A stretch of 64,000 nt of DNA, taken from NCBI GenBank assembly GCA_008015505.1, contig SSFR01000012.1:1-64000 (forward strand), written 5' to 3'. Origin of the DNA: Pedobacter sp. Lineage in GTDB: Bacteria; Bacteroidota; Bacteroidia; Sphingobacteriales; Sphingobacteriaceae. The first letter of the stretch is position 1, and the number at the start of each line of letters is the position of its first letter. The notes beneath the pieces are model-generated. The model was not told the origin of the DNA. It searched no databases and was given only the letters and a program-made list of their open reading frames with translations. The translations under genes and the position numbers were made by a program. Positions 36,144 to 45,400 of this stretch are shown here, in pieces.

Positions 36144-36290
36144 ATGAAAAATTTGGAATCTAAAATATTTGATGTTCATCAGATGAGTGTCAAGGAGATG
36201 GAGCAATGCAATGGGGGTGAGTGGGGATGGATGTTTGCTAGTCCACAAGCGTTGTTTTGGTTCTTGTTGGGTATTCCCTACTCCAAATAA
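36144..36290 (+). CDS. Double-glycine leader peptide (bacteriocin/RiPP-type precursor), 48 aa
   Basis: A short reading frame, too small for standard gene calling. Residues 1-25 (MKNLESKIFDVHQMSVKEME then QCNGG) match the double-glycine leader of Bacteroidota: Lys-rich start, hydrophobic residues spaced before the cut, MS-x-x-EM, and N-G-G at the end. Cleavage after Gly25 by a C39-peptidase exporter would release a hydrophobic 23-mer starting EWGWMFASPQ and ending LLGIPYSK. It is followed by a strong hairpin at 36374-36402. No exporter is in the window. The other frame after the five-G run at the NGG codons also stays open for 48 codons to 36348, so a slipped or frameshifted longer core is possible. 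Confidence 0.6.
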   Translation: MKNLESKIFDVHQMSVKEMEQCNGGEWGWMFASPQALFWFLLGIPYSK

Positions 36291-36373
36291 TTTAGTAAAT
36301 CCTATAAGAGATTTCGCGGATTTAAATGAGTGTATCGCTAATTTGTAAGCCCGCATCTCTTTTAGATATCTAC

Positions 36374-36402
36374 TTCTAGGAGATACTTTTTATCTCCTAG
36401 AA
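36374..36402. terminator. Perfect 12-bp hairpin shared by two convergent genes
   Basis: TTCTAGGAGATA - CTTTT - TATCTCCTAGAA, a perfect 12-bp stem with a 5-base loop. It ends the peptide transcript on the plus strand (A/T-rich tail AAATAATTCTTT) and contains the TAA stop codon of the ferritin-like gene on the minus strand. Confidence 0.75.
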
Positions 36403-37154
36403 AAATAATTCTTTATCGTATTTCCGCACATATTTAAAACTTCGCTAGTGAAATAGGGGCCATCGTGGTCGAGCACAAATGTACCATGATATGCTTCCCC
36501 ATGAAGATCCCAATCAATAAAATGGTCAACTAGCTCTGGAATTTCAGGGATTCTATTTCTGAAATTTTTGCCAATAAGTTCCATGCTATTATTGAAATGG
36601 TAAGCCTCATCTCGGGTTACATTTTTAATCCATCTCAGAAGATTGCTTGGGCCAAACGAGTTGTAAAATTCATATTCAGAAGCATAGTTTTTTGTTGTAG
36701 CGATTTCATCATAGGCAATAAGAAGACAAATTTTGAATTCATCTTCGAGCATGAACTGGATGGGTTCAAAATTGACTGGTCTTCTCTCCACTTCTTTGAT
36801 TAAGTAATCTTCTGGAATATCATATAAGAGTGAATAGATTCGTCTAAAGCCTAAGTAATGGTTGAATTCATCTCGACGCCAAACGTGTTCAAAAGCCTTG
36901 AAGTCGTTGCTTAATTTGATGTTGGCGTTTTTTAGGTAATTACAAAAATTCTCCGCATCATATTCAGAGCATAAATCATTCCAAAGACCATCTTTAACTT
37001 CAGCGATTATTGTGGGATCTAAGTAGATCTCATTTTTTTGTATTTGTCCAATTAGTTCATAACTACTCCACGGAATTGACTTGGGCTGAAACTGCGTATC
37101 TGTTGGGTATATATCTGTACTTCCACAGAATAGGTGTTCGAGGTGATCTTTCAT
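36390..37154 (-). CDS. Ferritin-like diiron protein (acyl-ACP desaturase/diiron oxygenase-like)
   Basis: A 254-aa soluble, mostly helical protein. Two helices carry E-x-x-H pairs of the carboxylate-bridged diiron type: WRRDEFNHYLGFRR (about 108-121) and TRDEAYHFNNSM (about 206-217). Additional acidic residues in FEHVW and AYDEIATTKNY could complete two iron sites (EX~H-type four-helix bundle). The WxxDExxH and RDExxH spacing recalls the acyl-ACP desaturases (WTAEENRH, DEKRH). It might desaturate or hydroxylate a carrier-bound or free precursor of the locus. It is divergent from the IPNS-like oxygenase gene, with 112 bases between the starts. Confidence 0.65.
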   Translation of the reverse strand: MKDHLEHLFCGSTDIYPTDTQFQPKSIPWSSYELIGQIQKNEIYLDPTIIAEVKDGLWNDLCSEYDAENFCNYLKNANIKLSNDFKAFEHVWRRDEFNHYLGFRRIYSLLYDIPEDYLIKEVERRPVNFEPIQFMLEDEFKICLLIAYDEIATTKNYASEYEFYNSFGPSNLLRWIKNVTRDEAYHFNNSMELIGKNFRNRIPEIPELVDHFIDWDLHGEAYHGTFVLDHDGPYFTSEVLNMCGNTIKNYFSRR

Positions 37155-37266
37155 ACTAAGGCGATTAATGATTATAATTTATTGTAGTCAGATGTATTTT
37201 TTGAAAATTATATTAATTTGTTTGAAAATTATAATATATTATGTAGATCAATTAAATCAAAATAAA

Positions 37267-38049
37267 ATGAATTTTGAAAATTTTTTTCTTGGAAATGTAA
37301 ATTATCTGCATGAAGATTTATACGACGTGCGGTACAATCAATGCGTTTTAGATTTTTTTGGTAAATCATTAGATTATAAGCGAAAGTATTCTTATGGATA
37401 TGGTGGTTATTTGGAAAAAGGGTATGAGCATTCGGGCGATCCCAATATGCCTGATATGCAAGAATCGTATACACTCACTACTGGACGTAATGAGTCAGTA
37501 CCCCCAGAGTTGGACTTTCTCTATCAATCGTTGTTCATGAGGTTATGTCAGCTCGGTGAAAAAATTATTGATGCAATTCTCGAAAATGATAAATTGAGGC
37601 TTTCAGGTTTATCTTCTGCAGATTTTGAGTTTACAATGTTGGTGAATTATTTCTATCCCTATAGTTCGACAGAGATTGAAAGCGATAGAGCTTTTCGAAT
37701 GGGGGAGCATATAGACGAGAGTCTATTTACTGCCATGCCTCATGGAGCAGTGTATGATTTTGAAGTGTTTCAGGATGGCCAGTGGATAACACCGCATCAT
37801 CTTGAACGCAATCCCATTATTTTTCCTGGTAAACTGACTCAATTTCTTTCTGGAGGGCATATTCCGGCCCTTAAACACAGAGTCAGATTATCGGAAAGAC
37901 AATCCGCTCGTATCTCATATCCGTTTATGGCCCTACCCAAGATTCATACTAAACTAGCTCCTTTAGGAAAAGTAGATGAAATGGTTACTGGTCGGGAGTT
38001 TATGGAGGAATATCTATCTGAACATATCAATAAGAATATGCAGTATTAA
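37267..38049 (+). CDS. 2-oxoglutarate/Fe(II) oxygenase-like protein (isopenicillin N synthase-like)
   Basis: I start it at the ATG at 37267 (MNFENFFLGN) instead of 37168; the added 33 residues are hydrophobic and unlike the family. At 260 aa it has the non-heme iron triad: HIDESLFTAMPHG (H-x-D at about 155-157), KHRV (distal His, about 212), and an R-x-S motif in SARISYPFMALPK for a carboxylate co-substrate. This fits the 2OG-FeII_Oxy/IPNS superfamily. It is 17 bases upstream of the homospermidine-synthase-like gene and is probably an oxidative tailoring enzyme of the NRPS locus. Confidence 0.75.
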   Translation: MNFENFFLGNVNYLHEDLYDVRYNQCVLDFFGKSLDYKRKYSYGYGGYLEKGYEHSGDPNMPDMQESYTLTTGRNESVPPELDFLYQSLFMRLCQLGEKIIDAILENDKLRLSGLSSADFEFTMLVNYFYPYSSTEIESDRAFRMGEHIDESLFTAMPHGAVYDFEVFQDGQWITPHHLERNPIIFPGKLTQFLSGGHIPALKHRVRLSERQSARISYPFMALPKIHTKLAPLGKVDEMVTGREFMEEYLSEHINKNMQY

Positions 38050-38066
38050 CAGTTACAAAAAAAATT

Positions 38067-39335
38067 ATGGAAGTTGGCTCATTAAATGTCATGCTATTGG
38101 GAGCTGCTGGTGGCATAGGAAGTGCTTTTGTTAATATTTTAGCACAAAATGATATCGCTCATTCAATTATTCCGCTCGGTACAAAGCTATTTTTAGTTGA
38201 TCGTTGTGTAGATATTAAGGTCACCAGACAACTGAAGGCTAAGTATGATGTCACGGTTATTTCGGGTTTCAATATTTCTAGTCATATGGATCTGGAAAAG
38301 CTACTTATTGATTATAAAATCAATGCTTTAATTGAGGTAGCCGATATAGAAACAATCGAGTTTGTACAAGTATGTGTCAGTTTGGGAGTTCTTTATCTCA
38401 ATTCAGGTTATGGTGTTTGGCCAGAGGTTTATGCCAAGGAGCATCCGCGATGTTTGATGCTAGTTCGGGCTTTAGAAATACGAAATGCAATTATCAATAG
38501 AGGAGCCAGAATAAATTCAGGAGTGATCCTGGGAAGTGGTATGAATCCGGGTGTAGTCAATGCATTGGTGGAAAGAGGTATTGAACGGTTGGCAAACATC
38601 AATCTGATCGATAAAGCAGCGCTAGTAGCTGATTTAAAGTACATCATTTTTACAGAGGAAGATACTACAACTGTACCCGAGGCTTCCCTATTCAAGGATG
38701 CAGAGTTCCCCATCACCTGGAATCCACAACATGCTTTTGCTGAATTTACCGAGCGTTCCACAGGCTATGTCAGTCAGGGTCGTGTACAATGGGTCGACTC
38801 TAGGCCTTTGGATTACACCCTGGATGTCATTTGCAATGATAAGATGATCAATGGAATGCTGGTTCCACATGAAGAATCTGTTACTATTGGGGAAAAATAC
38901 CCGGGTATCACCAGTGGGTTTATTTATCGCATTCCTGCCATTTCGGCATTGCATCTTCCCAAGGTTAGAAATTTACAATTGATTACCCCAGTATTATTGG
39001 TCCCAAAGAGCTTTGAATTGGAAGGATCTGATACGGTGGGTGTTTTGTTACAAACAACCCGTTATGGTGCGTATTGGCTAGGGTATAAAAATGAACATCA
39101 TCAAGCAATTGGTTATGATACCAATGCCACTTTGATGCAAGTGGCGGCAGGTGTTTTGGCTGGAACTAGTATTTTATTAAAATCATTTTCACGTATTTCT
39201 GCAGTGGAAGATCTTGATTATCAGACTTATCTCGATACAGTTAGCCAAATTCTAGGTCCAATTATCGAAAAGCAGGTCATGCCAAGTCAATTTTTTCAGG
39301 GTTTCGAGCAGCGTAAGGTAGAGACTATGGGGTAG
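38067..39335 (+). CDS. Homospermidine synthase / saccharopine dehydrogenase family enzyme
   Basis: A 422-aa NAD-binding protein. The Rossmann motif is MLLGAAGGIGSAFVNIL (residues 9-25). Comparison by eye with bacterial homospermidine synthase shows clear collinear blocks: SGMNPGVVNALVE (about 156), HEESVTIGEK, GVLLQTTRYGAYWLGYK, DTNATLMQVAAGVLAG and EDLDYQTYLDTV with LGPI. The known enzyme oxidatively deaminates putrescine, forms an imine between the aldehyde and a second amine, and reduces it. Beside an NRPS that releases an aldehyde, this chemistry could join the peptide aldehyde to an amine. It is 17 bases after the oxygenase gene and 100 bases before the NRPS, same strand. Confidence 0.75.
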   Translation: MEVGSLNVMLLGAAGGIGSAFVNILAQNDIAHSIIPLGTKLFLVDRCVDIKVTRQLKAKYDVTVISGFNISSHMDLEKLLIDYKINALIEVADIETIEFVQVCVSLGVLYLNSGYGVWPEVYAKEHPRCLMLVRALEIRNAIINRGARINSGVILGSGMNPGVVNALVERGIERLANINLIDKAALVADLKYIIFTEEDTTTVPEASLFKDAEFPITWNPQHAFAEFTERSTGYVSQGRVQWVDSRPLDYTLDVICNDKMINGMLVPHEESVTIGEKYPGITSGFIYRIPAISALHLPKVRNLQLITPVLLVPKSFELEGSDTVGVLLQTTRYGAYWLGYKNEHHQAIGYDTNATLMQVAAGVLAGTSILLKSFSRISAVEDLDYQTYLDTVSQILGPIIEKQVMPSQFFQGFEQRKVETMG

Positions 39336-39338
39336 AAG

Positions 39339-39376
39339 CCTCATCCCAGCTTTCTCCGAAGGAGGGGGGGAATGAG
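39339..39376. repeat. REP-like palindrome, copy in the intergenic gap
   Basis: CCTCATCCCAGC opens the element as in the NRPS copy; the spacer TTTCTCCGAAGGA and a degraded right arm GGGGGGAATGAG follow. The left arm is identical over 12 bases to that of the copy at 40445. Confidence 0.65.
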
Positions 39377-39435
39377 TTCAATCTGTCTATTTTAAATATA
39401 TTCCAATTATTCTTAATGTAAAGCTACATCAGCCT

Positions 39436-42400
39436 ATGCAACAGGATCTATTTAATAATGAAGAATATAAAAGTCCAATCCTTGGTCAATGGAATGCCGT
39501 GGAAAAAAATTACCCTAATTATCAGTCTATTGATGATCTTTTTAGGGAACGAGTTAGTAAGACCCCTGCGGCTATTGCCTTAATTGATGGGGGGCAAGAA
39601 TTATCATTTCATGAGTTAAATCAGTTAAAAAATAAAATAGCTAACTATTTAATTCTTAATTCGTGTATAGCAGGTCAGGCTATAGCGGTAAAGCTCGAGA
39701 ATACGAGTTATTTGATTGCAACACTTTTGGCTATTCAAAGCATAGGTTGTAAGTATGTGCCCATTGATCGGGAGATTCCTGCCGGTAGAGTTGGTTACAT
39801 CTTGGAGGATAGCGAATCGAAATTTTTGCTTGATGAGGTCTGGTTAGCAGAAAATCTAGCAGAAATCATGGGTGGGTCCGATGAGTTTTTTTATCCAGAA
39901 ACGATAGTCGATCAGGCAGAATACATCGAATGTATTGTCTATACTTCAGGATCAACAGGTAATCCGAAAGGTGTTAAAATCAATCGATTGGGGATTATGA
40001 ATAGGCTATATTGGATGTGGAATCGTTATCCCTTTAAGGAAGATGAGGTATGTTGTGTTAAAACTTCAATTGGTTTTGTAGATCATATTTGGGAGATTTT
40101 TGGTCCACTATTGAAGGGAATTCCATCTGTGTTGATCAAAAAAGAAGAACTTTTTGATATTCGAAAAGTGATTGAAAAACTAGCTCATCATGGGGTCAGT
40201 AGGTTGGTTTTGGTTCCGTCTTTATTAGATGAGCTATTAAATGCTGATCGGAAGGATTTGCTAAAACTCGAAAAATTAAATCTTTGGACTTGTAGTGGTG
40301 AGGAGCTAAAATATCAGCTTGTCAAAAAATTTTATGATACTTTTCAATCCGATACCAAAAGGTTGTTGAACATCTATGGTTCCACAGAAGTGACAGCAGA
40401 TGCCACCTATTTTGATACCTATGAAGATTATAATACGTACAGCACCTCATCCCAGCACTTCCCAAAGGAGAGGGCTGGGATGAGGCTCTCCATTGGAACA
40501 CCCATTGATCATGTGCAAGTATCTATTATGGATGAAGATTTAAAGCCTGTTCCATACGATACCTTAGGAGAAATATGTGTTTGGGGAGCTTGTTTGTCAT
40601 CCGGATATGTCAGCCACGAGATGTCTCAGAACCCTTTTTGTGCACATCCATTTATACCCGGGGAGCAGTTGTATCGAACAGGAGATTATGGGAAATTAAT
40701 GCCCAATGGACAGATTATTTATTGGGGTAGAAAAGATGCTCGCGTCAAGATTCGGGGATATCGGATTGAGCTAGCAGAGATCGAATATGCATTGGCTCAG
40801 ATCGAAGGAATTAAACAAGCCTGTGTATTAGCTAAAGAAATAGTGTTGGAAACAGGCACTCATTCCTATTTGGTGGGGTATTATAGGATCGATGAGGGGG
40901 TGAAGGGGGTGAGCCAAGAGGTTATTCAGCACTGCTTATCACAAGTACTACCAGAGTACATGGTGCCAAGGGTTTTAGTACAATTAGAATCATTTCCGCT
41001 AACCATAAGTGGTAAAGTCGATAAACTTGCATTACCAGAGCCCGACTTTATTTTATCAGATGAGGAATATATGGGTCCTCATACGGAGATGGAAGCGGAG
41101 TTATGTGCCATTTGGCAAGAAGTGCTTGGATTAGATCGGGTAGGTGTTAGGGATGAATTTTTTAGAATTGGGGGAAATTCCATTTTGGCTATACAGGTTT
41201 CCCATCGAATGAGTCAGGTATTGGGATATGAAGTACATGTAGCTGATGTATTTAAGTATCCATGTATTGCGCAACTTTTACTTTATACGAATAATCAAAT
41301 ACTGACTAATATTCTTAAAATAGAGGCATATCAAGCGGATTTATCTTTTGCACAGGAGCGCTTGTGGTTTATTGAACAGTATGAGCAGGGTACCAGTGCT
41401 TATCACTTACCAGAAGTATATGAATTGGATGTGCACACGGATTTGGATGGGATAAAATATGCTATTCAGCAAATTGTATCCAGACATGAGGTTTTGAGAA
41501 GTACTATCGAAGTGGTTAATCAAGGTCACGGCATTCAATCCGTGCACCAAGAACCCTTGTTTATTGAACATGTCATTCTAACGGATGAATCAGATTATTG
41601 GACGCTTTTAAAAGAAGACATTCTTCGTCCTTTTGATTTACAGGTATCCTATCCGATACGTGTTAAATTTTATACCATCCAATCTTCAGCAGAATCTGGG
41701 AAAAGTGCTCCAAGTAGAACGATTTTATTAATCAATTTGCATCATATTGCGAGTGATGGTTGGTCATCGGGTATTTTTCGGCGTGAACTTTGGGCTTATT
41801 ATCAGGCTTATGTGAGTGAGGAAGTTGATTGTAGCTTATCACCTTTGGATATCCAGTATAAGGATTATGCCGTATGGCAGAAAAGATATTTTAATGGGTC
41901 TGCAGTTTTGGAAAACCAACTAAATTATTGGACACATTATTTATCAGGATATCAGACTTTAGAGCTGCCAACAGATTATTCTAGGCCTAGCAAAAAAGAT
42001 TATCGAGGTTCGAGTGAGGCATTTACTTTCGATGAGCAGCTAAGTGAGCGCTTACGTGCATTAGCTCAGCAACATGGAACGACCATACATACTGTACTGT
42101 TAAGTGGCTTGTATGTGTTATTAGGTAAGTATACAGGTCAGGATGATATTGTTGTCGGTGGGCTGACTGCGGGTAGACATGTTCAGAAAACAGAGGATTT
42201 GATTGGTTTTTTTGTCAACACACAGGTTCACCGGGCTGTGCTTAGTAAGACGCAAAATTTCGATCAGCTCATTCAGCAGGTTCATCTAGATCAAATCCAG
42301 GCACAATTGCATCAGGATATGCCCTTTGAGAAGTTGGTGAGTGAATTGGGAGTGAACAGAGATGCTTCACGCCATCCCATTTTTCAGGTTTTATTTACTG

Positions 42401-45400
42401 TACAGGATTTTAATTCTTTAGATTGGTCTCCTGTTGGCCAATTTGAATCATACTTAAAGCCGATATCACTTACAGGGCTTTATGAAGTTGAAAAATTTGA
42501 TCTCTCCATTACCATTGATAACAGCTATCCAGCGCTTAGCGGACAAATTAGTTATGCCACGAGCCTATTTCATCAGGATACAATCCAGCGACTGATAGGC
42601 TACTACACACACCTTCTCATGCAGTTGGTAGAAACACCAGGGCAGCCATATCATTCGTATTCTTTACTCAATGCTGATCAATATAATCAGCTCATTCATC
42701 AATGGAATGCGACGGAAAGTCCGTATCCAAGGGATAGAATGATCCATCAGCTTTTCCAAGAGCAGGTAGCAAGGACACCCCATGCTTTGGCTTTAGTCTT
42801 TGGGAAACAAAAACTAACGTATCAGGCGCTTCATGAAAAGAGCAATCAATTGGCCCGGCATATTCGTCAGGAGTACGATCAACGAACTCAAAAACCATTG
42901 GAACCGAATACGCTGATTGCCTTATATCTCGATCGAAGTGTAGAAATGCTTATAGGCATACTAGCTGTCATGAAAGTCGGAGGAGCTTATGTGCCAATCG
43001 ATATTAGCTATCCACAGGAAAGAGTAGACTATATTTTAGAAGATACCGGTGCGGCATTTGTGCTTACCCAGAGTCATTTGAGAAAGAATCATCCGGTTCA
43101 GTTACCTCAGGATAAGCTCATTCAAATTGATCTCGGAGAGGAGTTCTATGGTCAATTAGATACTTCTGATTTACCCCAATTGGCTAAGTCGAAGGACTTG
43201 GCGTATGTTATCTATACCTCAGGAACGACTGGCAGACCTAAAGGAGTGATAATAGAACATAAAGCCTTTGCTCAGTTTATCTATAATTTCAATGATTACT
43301 TATGTGACAAACTTGCTAATACTTCAAAGAACTTATTGAGTTTAACCAATTATGTGTTTGACATTTTTGGATTAGAGTATGCATTGCCATTAATTACGGG
43401 ACATGCCATCATATTATCATCGATTCATCAAGTGACGGCCGAAGAAATTGCAGCTAGTGGGATAATCCAACAAACGCCCAGTACCTTGTTGCAATTGGTG
43501 TTAAAGTATCCAAATGAGCTGTCTGATAAGATTTGTTTGGTGGGAGGTGAAGCATTGTTGCCTTCCATCGCAGAGAAGCTAATCCAATCATTTGGCAAGG
43601 TATTCAATGTTTATGGACCTGCTGAAACGGTGATTTGGAGTACGGCTTATGAGGTAAAGGATGCAAGTAAACCTTATATTGGCAAACCTTTGCTGAATGA
43701 ACAGGTGTATGTTCTGGATGGGAATAAGTCTCCTGTACCAATTGGAGTCAAAGGGGAATTATATATTGGTGGTGCAGGGTTGGCTCAGGGGTATCTTAAT
43801 CAACCTGAATTGACGGATTCGCGTTTTATTCCCAATCCATTTGTAACTGAAGCGGATCAGAGAAAAGGTTATACGCGCCTTTATAGGACGGGTGATTGGG
43901 TTCGGTATTTGTCTGATGGTAACTTGGAATTTATTGGGAGATACGATAATCAAGTCAAGATTCGGGGTTATCGAATTGAATTGGGCGAGATTGAGCAGGC
44001 TTTGGTTCGTATTCATGGGATTAAGCAGGCTTGTGTGTTAGTTAAGGAGAAAAAATTAGAAACAGGAAGTGCCAAATACTTAGTCGCTTATTATGAGGCC
44101 TCATTCCAGCCCCCCCCTTTGGAGAGAGAAGGGATGAGGCTAAGCTTGATGAAGATATTGCCAGAGTATATGATTCCCAATTTTTTTGTACAGTTGGAGT
44201 CATTTCCATTAACGGTCAATGGGAAGTTGGATAAAAATGCATTACCTGAGCCAGATTCTGTGGTAATGACAGAAGAACAGACCGCCCCAAGTGGAGAAAT
44301 AGAAATGAAAATAGCTAGTATCTGGCAAGAAGTGTTGGGACTGGAAAAGGTGGGTAAAATGGATGATTTTTTCAAGATTGGTGGAGATTCTATTTTAAGT
44401 ATTCGACTAGTCAATCGAATGATTCAGGCTGGGCTTAATTGTGAAGTGAAGGATATTTTCGATTGTAAAACTATTGCTAAGCTAGCAGCATATTTGAGTA
44501 ACAAGTGTGATGGTTCAGTGACGCAAGTACCCGTAATTGATTGGGAGCATGAGGCACAATTAGATCCGGCCATTGTTCCATCTGCAACCACAGGATTGAT
44601 AGTAAACGACGAGCCAACTTCTATTTTGCTCACTGGAGCAACAGGTTTTGTGGGGGTACATTTGCTTGCTGAGTTGTTGGAGCAGACGCGTGCAAACATC
44701 TATTGTTTAGTACGTGCAGTAGATGTTGGGGAGGCGATGGAAAAAATTCGGAAAAACTTGGGTACTTATCAATTAGGGAATGAAGCATTTATGTCCAGAA
44801 TTATTCCTCTAGTTGGTTCTTTGTCACTGCCTTATTTTGGTTGGGATGAGCAGCAATTTCAGCGACGAGCAGCACAAATAGATATGATTTATCACAGCGG
44901 AGCCTGGGTTAATTTTGTTTATCCCTACTCATTATTAAAGCCTACTAATGTTCAGGGTACTGAGGAAATCATACGTTTTGCTTGTTGTGCTAAGCTAAAG
45001 CCAGTTCATCATGTTTCAACGTTTAGTGTTTTTTCTGAGGAGGCTTTTGTTCGATTTGGAGAAATTGAGGAGTCGACACCACTAGAGGTTGTTCCGGAGC
45101 TTTTAGATGGCTATTCACAGAGTAAATGGGTTAGCGAACGTTTAGTTCTAGAGGCTCAAAAGCGCGGGATTCCGGCTACGATTTATCGCTTAGGTCATAT
45201 TACTGGTCATAGTCAAATAGGCACTTGTCATACTTCAGATTTGCTTTGGAATCAAATTAAAAGCTGCATTCAGCTTCAAACCGCTCCAATTTTGACTAGT
45301 GTTATTGATATCACCCCAGTGGATTTTGTCAGTAATTCAATTGTACATCTATCGAAAAAAAACAGCTCTCTAGGAAAGGTATTTCACTTGATTAATAAGG

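Noticed and set aside
36117..36356. 79-aa minus-strand reading frame over the small peptide gene
   Set aside because: It has no recognisable motif and its opposite strand carries a clear double-glycine leader and terminator.
37168..37266. 33-residue N-terminal extension of the IPNS-like oxygenase
   Set aside because: It is AT-driven, hydrophobic and overlaps the divergent promoter region; the ATG at 37267 starts a family-like sequence.
40445..40485. Intrinsic terminator within the NRPS gene
   Set aside because: The palindrome has no U-tract and lies in a translated, intact frame; the same element recurs elsewhere.
39436..41320. First NRPS module as a stand-alone fatty acyl or aryl loading module
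   Set aside because: The pocket residues read as the beta-alanine type and the module ends in a normal carrier domain followed by a standard condensation domain.
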